Shown: piece by piece, positions 7,542 to 17,014 of the stretch
Layout of the letters: every line of letters starts with the position of its first letter
Position numbering within the stretch: position 1 is the first letter of the stretch
DNA from: Marmoricola sp.
GTDB taxonomy: Bacteria; Actinomycetota; Actinomycetes; Propionibacteriales; Nocardioidaceae
Assembly (NCBI GenBank): GCA_025964795.1
Contig: JAOPYC010000073.1
Span: 1-37,194 of the forward strand
Reading direction: 5' to 3'
Length of the DNA: 37,194 bases
Translations under genes and position numbers: made by a program
Notes under the pieces: generated by a model
The model's input: the letters and a program-made list of their open reading frames with translations, nothing else
Told to the model about the DNA's origin: nothing
Databases searched by the model: none

Positions 7542-8287
7542 ACGACCAGCTCGGTCAGCAACGGGGCGACGAGCAGCGCGGGGAGCAGGTCGGCCACCTT
7601 GACCTGCTTGAGGTCGAGCAGCCGGAGGGCGACACCGACCAGGAGCAGGCCGCCGGTGGCGGTCAGGGCGCTGAGGTGCGCCTCGGGCACGAAGCTGCCG
7701 AGCCCGGCGCCGAGCGCGGTCAGACCGCCCTGGATCACGATCAGCGCCAGCACGCTCGCGCCGACGCCCCAGCCGAAGGAGGCCGCGAACGCGATCGCGG
7801 CGAAGCCGTCCAGGGCCGACTTCAGGAGGAGCTGGTCCGCTCCGTTGCCGAGGCCCTCGTTGATCGACCCCAGGATCGTCAGCGGGCCGACGCAGAAGAC
7901 CAGCGAGCTGATCACGAATCCCTGGATGAAGCGCTCGCGCGCCTCGCTGCTGCCGCCGGCCCCGAACCGGCGTACGGCGGCGCGCTGGAGTAGTCCACCG
8001 AAGCTCTCCAGCCGGTCCTCGATCCGCAGCAGCGAACCGGTGATCCCGCCGATCAGGATCGACCCCAGGACGATGAGCATCGGGGCCGAGGAGCCGACCG
8101 CGTCACCGAGCACGCGATCGCCCACGTGGGCGGCAGACGTGCCGGCGATGAGCAGCGTCACCAGGCCGAGACCGTCGGTCACGACCTTGCGGGTGCGCTC
8201 GGGAAGACGGTGTCCGAGCAGGACGCCGACAGTGGAGCCGGCCAGCACCGTGAGCACGTTGACGCCTGTACCGATTCCGGGGAGCAC
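7529..8287 (-). CDS. DUF554 family integral membrane protein
   Basis: 252 residues, with about six or seven hydrophobic segments and Gly-rich packing motifs (GSTVGVLLGHRLPERT, PMLIVLGSILIGGITGSLLRIE, FVISSLVFCVGPLTILGSI), typical of the DUF554/YdfK-YqgA family of unknown transport function. The GTG at 8287 was chosen because AAAGGAG lies at ideal distance (on the plus strand, 8292-8300); an ATG seven codons upstream would place that sequence inside the gene. Convergent with pdtaR and divergent from the GNAT gene. Confidence 0.88.
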   Translation of the reverse strand: MLPGIGTGVNVLTVLAGSTVGVLLGHRLPERTRKVVTDGLGLVTLLIAGTSAAHVGDRVLGDAVGSSAPMLIVLGSILIGGITGSLLRIEDRLESFGGLLQRAAVRRFGAGGSSEARERFIQGFVISSLVFCVGPLTILGSINEGLGNGADQLLLKSALDGFAAIAFAASFGWGVGASVLALIVIQGGLTALGAGLGSFVPEAHLSALTATGGLLLVGVALRLLDLKQVKVADLLPALLVAPLLTELVVQLR

Positions 8288-8389
8288 CCGATCTCCTTTA
8301 GTGTTCATCCATCGCGGCGGTTAGTGTCTCACCGTCGGTCCACCCGCAGCCTCCACCGACATCGCCCACGGTCAGGAAAGGGGAAGACC

Positions 8390-8959
8390 TTGCCACGTCA
8401 GGCACCCCAGATCCGTGATGCCGTTCCCGAGGACGCCGCGGACCTGCTGGCCCTCTGGGCGGCCACCTCCCGCAACGGCGTGATCAGCCTGCGGGCCGAG
8501 GACGACGCGAGGAGCTCCCTGGCCACGATGGCCGCCGATCCAGACCAGCGTTTCCTCGTCGCCGAGGCCGAGGGCCAGATCGTCGCCGCCATGAAGCTCA
8601 GCCGTGGCCCGCTCTCCCCGCTGACCCTCGAGCCGGCTGTGCACAGCTCGTTCCTGCTGGTCCACCCGCAGTTCCGCAGGCACGGCTACGCCCACGCGCT
8701 GATGGACGTCGCCCTGGTCTGGGCCGACGAGAAGAGCATCACCCAGGTCACCGCGATCACCGACACCAACCGGGAGACCAACCGCTTCTTCGCACGGCTC
8801 GGCCTGACCACCCTCGGCACGGTGCGTCACGCCAGCGTCCTGAGCCTGCGCAAGAAGCTGGCGACCGAGCGCGGCCACGCTGGGGCGCGCAACCGGCAGC
8901 ACCTGGTCGAGGTCCTGGCCCAGCGTCGCTCCATGCGGCGCCGCCAGGAGACCGCCTGA
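8390..8959 (+). CDS. GNAT family N-acetyltransferase
   Basis: 189 residues. The GNAT fold is shown by an N-terminal IRDAVPEDAADLLALW helix, the central strand FLVAEAEGQIVAAMKL, and the acetyl-CoA loop (motif A) VHPQFRRHGYAHALMD, followed by ETNRFFARLGL near the C-terminal motif B. A basic tail of about 35 residues (RRSMRRRQ) extends past the fold. The TTG start at 8390 has AAGGGGA 7-8 bases upstream and no better in-frame start is close; a TAGTGT box at 8322-8327 may be its -10. Substrate unknown. It ends 38 bases before polA. Confidence 0.82.
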   Translation: MPRQAPQIRDAVPEDAADLLALWAATSRNGVISLRAEDDARSSLATMAADPDQRFLVAEAEGQIVAAMKLSRGPLSPLTLEPAVHSSFLLVHPQFRRHGYAHALMDVALVWADEKSITQVTAITDTNRETNRFFARLGLTTLGTVRHASVLSLRKKLATERGHAGARNRQHLVEVLAQRRSMRRRQETA

Positions 8960-8984
8960 GGGGAACGCTGTCGGTCCGACCCGT

Positions 8985-8990
8985 TAGGGT
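8985..8990 (+). promoter_or_regulatory. -10 box TAGGGT for a leaderless polA transcript
   Basis: TAGGGT fits TANNNT and ends exactly 7 bases before the polA GTG. No Shine-Dalgarno sequence is visible in the 25 bases before the start. Confidence 0.5.
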
Positions 8991-8997
8991 CGAATCC

Positions 8998-11691
8998 GTG
9001 CCAGCGTCAGTCTCTGCTCCCACCCGCCCGCGCCTCCTGCTGCTCGACGGTCACTCGCTCGCCTACCGTGCCTTCTACGCCCTGCCGGTCGAGAACTTCT
9101 CAACCACGACGGGGCAGCACACCAACGCGGTCTACGGCTTCACGGCCATGCTGATCAACGTGCTGCGCGACGAGCAGCCGACCCACCTCGCGGTGGCCTT
9201 CGACGTCTCGCGGGCGACCTTCCGCGCCGAGGCCTACTCCGACTACAAGGCCAACCGGGCCAAGTCGCCCGACGAGTTCCAGGGCCAGGTCTCGTTGATC
9301 AAGGAGGTCCTCAACGCCCTCCGGGTGCCCTTCATCGAGAAGGTCGGCTTCGAGGCCGACGACATCATCGGCACGCTCGCCACCCAGGCGATGGCCGACG
9401 ACTTCGACATCCTGATCTGCTCCGGGGACCGCGACTCCTTCCAGCTGGTCAACGACCGCACCACGGTGATCTACCCGATGCGCGGCGTCTCGGAGATGAA
9501 GCGGATGACGCCCGCAGCCGTGGAGGAGAAGTACGGCCTTCCTCCGGCTCGCTATCCCGAGCTCGCCGCCCTCGTCGGCGAGACCTCCGACAACCTGCCC
9601 GGCGTCCCGGGAGTCGGTCCGAAGACGGCCGCGAAGTGGATCACGACGTACGACGGCCTCGACAACGTGGTCAACCGTGCCGAGGAGATCAAGGGCAAGG
9701 CCGGCGAGAGCTTCCGCGAGCACCTCGACGACGTGATCCGCAACCGCCAGCTGAACGCGCTCGTCACCGACCTCGACCTGCCACTTGCTCCCACCGACCT
9801 GGCCATGAAGCCCTGGGACAGGCAGGAGGTGCACACCCTGTTCGACGGCCTCGAGTTCCGGGTGCTGCGCGACCGGCTGTTCGAGACGCTCGAGTCGCCG
9901 GAGGACATCGACGAGTCCGGCTTCGCGCTGGACATGACCCGGCTCGAGGCGGGCCAGGTGGGTGCCTGGCTCGACGCCAACGCCAAGTCCGGCGAGCGGG
10001 TCGGCGTCCACCTCGAGGGGACGTGGGGATCCGGCACCGGCGACGTCACGGGCCTGGCCTTCGCGACCCCGGAGGGCACCGCCGCGCACGTGTCCGCGGA
10101 CTCGGTCACGCCCGAGGACGACGCGGCGCTGGTGTCGTGGCTGGGCGACCCGCACCAGCCGAAGGTGCTGCACGACGCCAAGGGGCCGATGCTGGCGCTG
10201 GCCGCGCGCGGGTGGCCGCTGCTCGGGTTGGAGCGGGACACCGCTCTCTCGGCCTACCTGGCCCGGCCGGACCAGCGCTCCTACGACCTCGCCGACCTCA
10301 CCGTGCGCTACCTCAAGCGCGAGCTCAAGCAGGGCACCACCGACGACGGCCAGCTCAGCCTGGACGGTCTCGACGAGGACACCAGCGCCGACACCGCGAT
10401 GCTGCACGCGAGCGCGGTGCTCGACCTCGCGACCGCGCTCGACGAGGAGCTCGCGGGCCGGGGCGGCACCGGCCTGCTGACCGACGTCGAGCTGCCGTTG
10501 ATCGACGTGCTCGCGCGCATCGAGCAGGTCGGGATCGCGGTCGACTACGACCTGCTCGGCGAGCTCGAGGAGGGCTTCGCCGTGCGCGTGCGCGACGCCG
10601 CCGACTCCGCCTACGGAGTCATCGGCAAGGAGATCAACCTCGGCTCTCCCAAGCAGCTCCAGGTGGTGCTGTTCGAGGAGCGCGGCATGCCCAAGACCAA
10701 GCGCACCAAGACCGGCTACACGACCGACGCCGACGCGCTCCAGGGACTGTTCGAGAAGACGCAGGACCCGTTCCTCGAGCACCTGCTCGAGCACCGCGAC
10801 GCGATCCGGCTGCGGCAGACCGTGCAGGGCCTGCTGAAGACCGTGGCCGAGGACGGGCGGATCCACACCACCTTCAACCAGCTGATCGCCGCCACCGGCC
10901 GGCTCTCCAGCACCGACCCCAACCTGCAGAACATCCCTGTCCGCACCGAGGCCGGTCGCCGCATCCGCGAGGGCTTCGTGGTCGGCGGCGGCTACGCCGA
11001 GCTGCTGACCGCGGACTACTCCCAGATCGAGATGCGGATCATGGCGCACCTCTCCGAGGACGCCGCGCTCATCGAGGCGTTCCGCTCGGGCTACGACTTC
11101 CACTCGGTGACCGCCGCGCGGGTCTTCGACGTGGAGCCGGCCGATGTCACGGGGGAGATGCGCGCCAAGATCAAGGCGATGAACTACGGCCTGGCCTACG
11201 GTCTCTCCGCCTTCGGCCTCTCCCAGCAGCTGCACATCGACACCTCCGAGGCCCGCGGCCTGATGGACGAGTACTTCGAGACCTTCGGGGGCGTCCGCGA
11301 CTACCTCGGCGGCATCGTCGACGAGGCGCGGCGCACCGGCTTCACCGAGACCATCCTGGGCCGCCGGCGCTACCTGCCCGACCTCACCAGCGACAACCGG
11401 CAGCGCCGCGAGATGGCGGAGCGGATGGCGCTGAACGCCCCGATCCAGGGGTCGGCCGCCGACATCATCAAGGTCGCGATGCTCAACGTCGACCGGGCGC
11501 TGCGGGACCAGGAGCTGGGGTCGCGGATGCTGCTGCAGGTCCACGACGAGCTGGTCTTCGAGGTGGCCGAGGGTGAGCGTGAGGCGCTCGAGGTGCTGGT
11601 CCGGGAGCAGATGGCCTCAGCGGCCGAGCTGACCGTTCCGCTCGACGTCTCGGTCGGCACCGGGAGCAGCTGGCACGCCGCTGCCCACTGA
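8998..11691 (+). CDS. polA: DNA polymerase I
   Basis: Replicative gap filling, Okazaki fragment processing and excision repair. 897 residues. The N-terminal 5' nuclease (about 10-310) has LLLDGHSLAYRAFYAL, EADDIIGTLA, SGDRDSFQL and the helix-hairpin-helix GVPGVGPKTAAKW. The middle domain (about 320-500) keeps the 3'-5' exonuclease fold position, but the DxE metal-binding motif is missing (HLEGTW there), so proofreading is unlikely, as in other actinobacterial PolA proteins. The polymerase domain (500-897) has motif A around D673 (ADYSQIEMR), motif B (KAMNYGLAYGLS) and motif C QVHDELVFEV at about 846. Its last 75 bases overlap the convergent flippase gene. Confidence 0.97.
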   Translation: MPASVSAPTRPRLLLLDGHSLAYRAFYALPVENFSTTTGQHTNAVYGFTAMLINVLRDEQPTHLAVAFDVSRATFRAEAYSDYKANRAKSPDEFQGQVSLIKEVLNALRVPFIEKVGFEADDIIGTLATQAMADDFDILICSGDRDSFQLVNDRTTVIYPMRGVSEMKRMTPAAVEEKYGLPPARYPELAALVGETSDNLPGVPGVGPKTAAKWITTYDGLDNVVNRAEEIKGKAGESFREHLDDVIRNRQLNALVTDLDLPLAPTDLAMKPWDRQEVHTLFDGLEFRVLRDRLFETLESPEDIDESGFALDMTRLEAGQVGAWLDANAKSGERVGVHLEGTWGSGTGDVTGLAFATPEGTAAHVSADSVTPEDDAALVSWLGDPHQPKVLHDAKGPMLALAARGWPLLGLERDTALSAYLARPDQRSYDLADLTVRYLKRELKQGTTDDGQLSLDGLDEDTSADTAMLHASAVLDLATALDEELAGRGGTGLLTDVELPLIDVLARIEQVGIAVDYDLLGELEEGFAVRVRDAADSAYGVIGKEINLGSPKQLQVVLFEERGMPKTKRTKTGYTTDADALQGLFEKTQDPFLEHLLEHRDAIRLRQTVQGLLKTVAEDGRIHTTFNQLIAATGRLSSTDPNLQNIPVRTEAGRRIREGFVVGGGYAELLTADYSQIEMRIMAHLSEDAALIEAFRSGYDFHSVTAARVFDVEPADVTGEMRAKIKAMNYGLAYGLSAFGLSQQLHIDTSEARGLMDEYFETFGGVRDYLGGIVDEARRTGFTETILGRRRYLPDLTSDNRQRREMAERMALNAPIQGSAADIIKVAMLNVDRALRDQELGSRMLLQVHDELVFEVAEGEREALEVLVREQMASAAELTVPLDVSVGTGSSWHAAAH

Positions 11692-12936
11692 CCGATCGAC
11701 TGACCCATCGACCGGGCCATCGACGGCCTCGCCCTGGCGGCTGTGCCGCAGCGCGACGACCAGCAGGGCGACCAGCAGCACGGTGTCGACGCCCAGCACG
11801 AGCAGCATCAGCGACTCCACCGAGTCGGCGAGCTGCCCGACGGCGACCACGCCCAGGAGCGCGGCCCACACGAGGAGCACGGCCCGGCGCGCCTGGCGGG
11901 CCAGCACGCTGTAGATGAGCAGCTGCAGCAGCGAGAGCGCGGTGCCGAGCACCGCGAAGACCCACAGCTGGTGCTGGATGGAGCTGTACTCGCTGCCGCC
12001 CACGAAGACCACGGCCAGCGCCGAGAGCACGGCGGCCCCGCCGGACACCAGGCCGCCCAGCACGATGACCACGCCGAGGCTGCGGAACAGGGTGGTCCGA
12101 GCGGCCGAGCCGTCGGACATCGACGGGAAGGCCAGGACCACGACGAACTGGGGCAGGAAGAGCATCGCCTTGACCAGGATCAGGCCCCCGGCGTACAGCC
12201 CGGCCTGGTGCTCGTCGAGGACGTTGCGGGCCACCAGGATGTCGACGTTGGAGAGCGCGAAGAAGGCGAACAGGGTGTTGGAGTTGTGGAAGGTCTCCTG
12301 CCACAGCGCCCGGACGCTGTGCTCCTCGGACCGCTCCCCGGGCTCGCGGGGGTGTCGCAGGGCGAACCAGCCCACCAGCACCGGGACGTACGCCGACACC
12401 GCCACCCCGAGCAGGGCCGCGAACTCGGTGGGCTGCCACAGGATGAACGCCGTTCCGACGACCAGGCGGGGGACGCCGACCCCGAGGTAGATCATCGCCA
12501 GCGGGCCCCAGCGGCGCTCACCCTGGAGGATGCCGGCCTGCGCGCCCATCAGGGTCAGCGGTGCGGCCACGAAGGCCACCAGGACCGCGGTGCCGAGGCT
12601 GTCCAGCCGCACCACGCGGTTGATGACGGGGGAGAGCACCAGACACAGGGCGCCGACCCCGAGGGCGGCCTGCACCCCGACCCGCAGGATGACGCCCTCG
12701 ATCTGGTGGACGTGGTCGGGCGTGGCGGCGATCCGGCGCGCCGCCGTCGCCTGCAGCGCGAGGGAGGCGACCGAGATGACGATGAGCAGGCCCATCAGCG
12801 CGGCGAAGGCGCCGTAGTCGCCGGGTCCCAGGAGCCTCGCCGCGAGGATGGTGAAGCCGTAGGTCGCCACGTTCATCACGCCCATCGCGACGGCGATCAC
12901 CGCACCCCGGGGCACCCTGCTCGCCCGCGCCCTCAT
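11617..12936 (-). CDS. Polysaccharide/lipid-linked sugar flippase (Wzx/MOP-like membrane protein)
   Basis: 439 residues with about 12 hydrophobic segments. The N-terminus (GVMNVATYGFTILAARLLGPGDYGAFAALMGL) and the FFALSNVDILVARNVLDEHQAGLYAGG segment are hallmarks of the polysaccharide-export MOP flippases. These move undecaprenyl-linked glycans across the cytoplasmic membrane. The ATG at 12936 has GGAG six bases upstream. The C-terminal 45 residues are hydrophilic with a short V-D repeat (VDGPVDGSVDRSVG), and the last 25 codons are antisense to the end of polA. Divergent from the AftD-like gene, so it probably belongs to the same glycan pathway. Confidence 0.82.
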   Translation of the reverse strand: MRARASRVPRGAVIAVAMGVMNVATYGFTILAARLLGPGDYGAFAALMGLLIVISVASLALQATAARRIAATPDHVHQIEGVILRVGVQAALGVGALCLVLSPVINRVVRLDSLGTAVLVAFVAAPLTLMGAQAGILQGERRWGPLAMIYLGVGVPRLVVGTAFILWQPTEFAALLGVAVSAYVPVLVGWFALRHPREPGERSEEHSVRALWQETFHNSNTLFAFFALSNVDILVARNVLDEHQAGLYAGGLILVKAMLFLPQFVVVLAFPSMSDGSAARTTLFRSLGVVIVLGGLVSGGAAVLSALAVVFVGGSEYSSIQHQLWVFAVLGTALSLLQLLIYSVLARQARRAVLLVWAALLGVVAVGQLADSVESLMLLVLGVDTVLLVALLVVALRHSRQGEAVDGPVDGSVDRSVGSGVPAAPGADRDVERNGQLGR

Positions 12937-13013
12937 CCCTGACTCCACGTCGCGCAGTCTCCCAGACGCTGCCCAGCGCGGGGCGCGAGCCACAGCGGCC
13001 ACACCCGATCGGT

Positions 13014-13019
13014 TACGTT
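13014..13019 (+). promoter_or_regulatory. -10 box TACGTT before the AftD-like gene
   Basis: TACGTT ends 10 bases before the ATG at 13030. No Shine-Dalgarno sequence is visible, so the leader would be only about 3-4 bases. The 93-base divergent gap must also hold the flippase promoter. Confidence 0.35.
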
Positions 13020-13029
13020 CATCCGCGAC

Positions 13030-16000
13030 ATGCGCACATCTCGAGTGAACACCCGGACCGGAGCGTCCGTCCTCGTCTACGCGATCGTCCTGGCCTTCTC
13101 CGTCTTCGAGCAGTTCGGCCGCACCACCAGCGATACCAAGACCCCGCTGATCGAGAACCCACGTCACTTCCTCTCCGGGGCGCTGACCCTGTGGGACCCG
13201 AGCACCAACTTCGGCCAGCTGCAGAACCAGGCCTACGGCTACCTGTTCCCGCAGGGGCCGTTCTTCCTGCTCGGCCAGGGACTGCACGCCCCCCCGTGGC
13301 TGACGGAGCGCTTCTGGACGCTGCTCATCCTGGTGGCCGGCGCCGAGGGCGCGCGCCTCCTGTTCCGTTCCATGGGCCTGTCCCCCTGGGCGGCCTGGGT
13401 CGGTGGCATGGCCTACGGGCTGAACCCGCGGGTGCTCGCCCAGGTCGCGGTGCGCAGCGCGGAGATCGTGCCGAACGCCGCCCTGCCGTGGGTGGCGCTG
13501 CCCGTCGTGCTCGCCCTGACCGGGCGCCTCCAGCCCCGGCGAGCCGCGCTGCTGTCGGCCGTGGCCTTCATGTTCAGCGGGGCCGTCAACGCCACCGCCA
13601 CCGTCGGCGGCCTGCCGCTGATCGCGTGCCTGCTGGTGTGGGGTGTCCGCCGTGGGCTGGTGCGCTGGTCGATGGTCTGCTGGTGGTCGCTGTTCGTCTT
13701 CGTGACCAACTTCTGGTGGATGTCCTCGCTGCTGCGACTGCGGACCTACTCGCCTCCGTTCTTCGACTTCGTCGAGGACGTCAAGGCCACCACCGAGGTC
13801 ACGGGCTACGGCGCGACCCTGCGCGGTCTGAGCAACTGGATCAACTACACCGTCGTGGGGAACGTCGCCAGCTGGCCGGCCGGCTACTCGTTCGCCTTCG
13901 AGCCCCTGCTGGTGATCGCCAGCGGCCTGCTGGCGGCCATCGGCGTGATCGGGCTGGTCACGTGGTCGACCCCGTTCCGGGCGCCCCTGGTGGTCTCGGC
14001 CGCCCTGGGCCTCGTCGCCGTCACGATCGCCCACTCCTCCGACCTGCAGAGCCCGCTCACCGGGGCGATCCAGTCGCTGCTGGACGGCGGCTTCGCGCTG
14101 CTGCGCAACGTGAGCAAGGCCGACCCGACCCTGCGGCTGCCGCTGTGCCTGGGCATCGGGGCGGTCTTCGCGGCGCTGGCCAGGCGACACCACGCGCGAC
14201 CGACCCGGATCCGGGCGCTCGCGGCCGTGGCGGTGGTGGCGCTGGTGCTCGGGATGCTGCAGCCCGCCATCTCCATGAGGACGCGCACGCTGGGGTGGAC
14301 CAAGGTGCCCGATTACTGGGCCCAGACCGCCGACTACCTGGACGAGGCCCCGGGTGAGCAGAGCGCCTGGCTGGTCCCCGGCACGGGCTTCGGGCTGCAG
14401 ACCTGGGGCTGGACCATCGACGAGCCGTTCCAGGCCGTCGCGAAGACACCGTGGGTGTCCCGGTCCCAGATCCCGTTGGCGCCGCCCCAGACCATCCGGA
14501 TCCTGAGCACGCTCGAGACCTTCCTCGAGACCGGGTCCGGCTCACCGAACCTGGGCGTGGCCCTGGGGCGGCTGGGGCTGGGCTACGTGATCGTCCGCCA
14601 CGACCTCGACGAGGGTGCCTCGGACACGACCACCACCAACCTCGTCGCGATCGCCCTGGCCCGCTCGCGCGGGGTCACCCGCGTGAAGACCTTCGGGAAC
14701 CTGGCCTTCGGGCCGGCGATCGAGGTCTACCGGGTCACCGCCGGTGACGTGGCGCCGCCCCTGCAGGCGCGGCCGCTGAGCGCGGCCGTGACGGTGGACA
14801 GCTCCTCCGCGGACGTCACCGAGGGAGTGGCCGACGGCCTGATCGGCCCGCGGCAGCCGGCGGTGGTGGCCGGCGACGACGGCTGGAAGGAGCCGGCCGA
14901 GGTCGTCGGGGACACCTACCGCGACCGGGAACGTGACTTCGGGCGCGTGCACCAGAACGAGGGTGCGGTGCGGGCCGAGGGGGAGCAGAAGCGGGCGCGC
15001 CGCGTCGTCCAGGACTATCCGGCCAACCAGGCCTCGGTCCCGGTGCGCGCGGAGTACGCCGCCGGGGCCTCGTTCACGGCGTCGTCGTCCCAGGCCTGGA
15101 CCAGCGGGCTCGGGGCCGTGGATCCCGCCGTGTCCCCCTACTCGGCCTTCGACGGGGACGGCGACAGCGGCTGGCGCTCCGGCTACCTCAAGCCGGCGCG
15201 TGAGCAGTGGGTCGAGGCCCGCTGGCCCCGCGCCCGGCCGATCGGCGAGGTCACGGTCCGGATGCCGGTCGACGACGGCCGGTTCGCGAAGGTCACCCGC
15301 GTGCGGGTACAGGCGGACACGAAGTCCGTCCGCGCCGTGGTCAACCCGTTCACCGGACTGGCCACGGCCGACCTGACGGGCACCGCGGCCCGCGCGCTGC
15401 GCGTGTCCGTCGACCGCGTCACGGGCAACGACCAGCTGCCGGTCTCGGTGCTGGAGATCGGGTCCGACTCCACCCCGGTCCAGCGCACCATGGTGATCCC
15501 CACCGGCAGCACGACCGAAGGCCCCAGCTTCGTCCTCGGGGCCCAGCCCGAGACTCGCGCGTGCATCAGCACGCTCCTGGGTCCGGACTGCTCCTCGACC
15601 CGGCTCACGGGGTCGGAGGAGAGCAGCGGCATCGACCGGACGTTCACCGTGCCCGAGGCCGGCACGTGGGACTTCTCCGGGACGGTGGTGGCCCGGTCGC
15701 GGCCAGGCACCAACGACCTGCTCGACCCGCTGGGCACCGACATCGTGATGCACGCCTCGTCGCAGTGGCTCTCCGACCCGGCGGTCTCCGTCCGGATGGC
15801 GTACGACGGCGCGACCACCACCTCGTGGATCGCCGACCCGCGCGACGGCGCCCCCAGGCTGACGATCGACTGGGACCGTCCCCGCACGATCAGCCGGATC
15901 TCCGTGTCGGCCCCGGCGTCGCCAGCGGTCAGGCCGCTGACCGCTGTCCTGACCTCCGCCGAGGGCACCCGGCGAGTCCAGCTCGGCCAGTTCGGCCAGT

Positions 16001-17007
16001 TCGAGCCGCTGCGGACCCGGCACGTGCAGATCACGTTCCGCAACTCGACCCGGGGGCTGGCGCCGATCGGGATCGGCGAGCTCAACCTGTCACCGACCAC
16101 GGTGGCGCGGCCGCTCAAGGGGGACGACGTCACGGGCTCCGTGTGCGGGATCGGCCCGGTGCTGTTCGTCGACGGCCGCCGCTACGACACGCAGGTGCGC
16201 GGCCTGATCGGCGACGTCGTCTCGGCCGGCCCGCTGCGCATGGAGTCGTGCTCGGGCCCCATCCGGCTCACCGCGGGCCAGCACCGGTTCCGCCTGGGCT
16301 CGACCGAGCAGTTCCAGCCGGTGCGGGTGCTGCTGAGCTCCTCGACCAGGAGCGACTCCACAGCCGCCGGGCGCGCCATCACCGAGGTCACCGGCTCGCA
16401 GACCCACCAGCGGTTCGACGTCGCCGCCGGCCCCGCGGCGATGCTCTCCACGACGCGCAACATCAACCCCGGATGGAAGGCGACCCTCGACGGGAAGCCG
16501 CTCGCGACGATGATCTCCGACGGGTGGGCCCAGGCCTGGCGGCTACCCGCCGGCGCCGGCGGCACGGTGGTCATCGACTACGCCCCGCAGCCCGCCTACC
16601 TCGTGACGCTCTTCGGTGGCCTGGGGGTGGCGGCCCTCGTGCTGCTGGTCGGTCTCCTGCTCCTGGCCTTCCGGACCCGGCTGGCTCCCGCCCGGCCGAT
16701 CCCGTCGGTCGAGGCGGCGGCCCTCCCGGTGCCTCGCTGGCTCGCCCTGGTCACCGGAGCCTGCCTGCTGGGCTGGGTCTTCGGCGGTGTCCCGGCCTTG
16801 GTGGGGGTGCTCGTCGGAGGCGCCGTACGCCGTCCGGCGTGGCTGCTCCGTCTGGCCTTCGTGCTGCTCGTGGCCGCCCCCGTGATCACCGCCTGGCAGC
16901 TCCACGCCGACGGGCCTCGGTTGCGCTTCGACCTCGCCGACGCCCTGGCGGGCGTGGGGATGGTGGCCGCGCTGATGTCACTGGTGCCACGACCCCGGCG
17001 ACGGTGA
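13030..17007 (+). CDS. aftD: AftD-like GT-C arabinofuranosyltransferase homologue (DUF3367)
   Basis: 1325-residue membrane glycosyltransferase. The N-terminal GT-C domain (about 1-430, many hydrophobic segments) carries the acidic first loop SDTKTPLIENPRHFL with D35 and GQLQNQAYGYLFPQGPFF, both typical of AftD. A long extracytoplasmic part follows with two discoidin/F5-8C-like carbohydrate-binding modules (roughly 680-820, SAFDGDGDSGWRSG; and 900-1020, YDGATTTSWIADP). The C-terminal 130 residues return to the membrane with about four segments. In mycobacteria AftD adds alpha-1,3 arabinofuranose branches to arabinogalactan and lipoarabinomannan from decaprenyl-phospho-arabinose. Donor and acceptor here are unproven, since Nocardioides-type walls are not known for arabinogalactan. 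The next gene starts 7 bases on. Confidence 0.85.
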   Translation: MRTSRVNTRTGASVLVYAIVLAFSVFEQFGRTTSDTKTPLIENPRHFLSGALTLWDPSTNFGQLQNQAYGYLFPQGPFFLLGQGLHAPPWLTERFWTLLILVAGAEGARLLFRSMGLSPWAAWVGGMAYGLNPRVLAQVAVRSAEIVPNAALPWVALPVVLALTGRLQPRRAALLSAVAFMFSGAVNATATVGGLPLIACLLVWGVRRGLVRWSMVCWWSLFVFVTNFWWMSSLLRLRTYSPPFFDFVEDVKATTEVTGYGATLRGLSNWINYTVVGNVASWPAGYSFAFEPLLVIASGLLAAIGVIGLVTWSTPFRAPLVVSAALGLVAVTIAHSSDLQSPLTGAIQSLLDGGFALLRNVSKADPTLRLPLCLGIGAVFAALARRHHARPTRIRALAAVAVVALVLGMLQPAISMRTRTLGWTKVPDYWAQTADYLDEAPGEQSAWLVPGTGFGLQTWGWTIDEPFQAVAKTPWVSRSQIPLAPPQTIRILSTLETFLETGSGSPNLGVALGRLGLGYVIVRHDLDEGASDTTTTNLVAIALARSRGVTRVKTFGNLAFGPAIEVYRVTAGDVAPPLQARPLSAAVTVDSSSADVTEGVADGLIGPRQPAVVAGDDGWKEPAEVVGDTYRDRERDFGRVHQNEGAVRAEGEQKRARRVVQDYPANQASVPVRAEYAAGASFTASSSQAWTSGLGAVDPAVSPYSAFDGDGDSGWRSGYLKPAREQWVEARWPRARPIGEVTVRMPVDDGRFAKVTRVRVQADTKSVRAVVNPFTGLATADLTGTAARALRVSVDRVTGNDQLPVSVLEIGSDSTPVQRTMVIPTGSTTEGPSFVLGAQPETRACISTLLGPDCSSTRLTGSEESSGIDRTFTVPEAGTWDFSGTVVARSRPGTNDLLDPLGTDIVMHASSQWLSDPAVSVRMAYDGATTTSWIADPRDGAPRLTIDWDRPRTISRISVSAPASPAVRPLTAVLTSAEGTRRVQLGQFGQFEPLRTRHVQITFRNSTRGLAPIGIGELNLSPTTVARPLKGDDVTGSVCGIGPVLFVDGRRYDTQVRGLIGDVVSAGPLRMESCSGPIRLTAGQHRFRLGSTEQFQPVRVLLSSSTRSDSTAAGRAITEVTGSQTHQRFDVAAGPAAMLSTTRNINPGWKATLDGKPLATMISDGWAQAWRLPAGAGGTVVIDYAPQPAYLVTLFGGLGVAALVLLVGLLLLAFRTRLAPARPIPSVEAAALPVPRWLALVTGACLLGWVFGGVPALVGVLVGGAVRRPAWLLRLAFVLLVAAPVITAWQLHADGPRLRFDLADALAGVGMVAALMSLVPRPRRR

Positions 17008-17014
17008 GCAGCTG

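Noticed and set aside
8962-8985. ECF-type promoter (GGAAC plus CGTT) before polA
   Set aside because: The spacer is 15 bases, shorter than usual for such promoters. The TAGGGT box at leaderless distance explains the start more simply.
9100-11544. Long open frame opposite polA (minus strand, about 814 codons)
   Set aside because: Antisense shadow of polA in GC-rich DNA. The translation is rich in Arg, Val, Gly and Asp with no domain motif.
12937-14193. Upstream extension of the flippase reading frame to 14193
   Set aside because: It runs antisense through the AftD-like gene and shows no membrane pattern; the flippase homology starts near the ATG at 12936 with a ribosome binding site.
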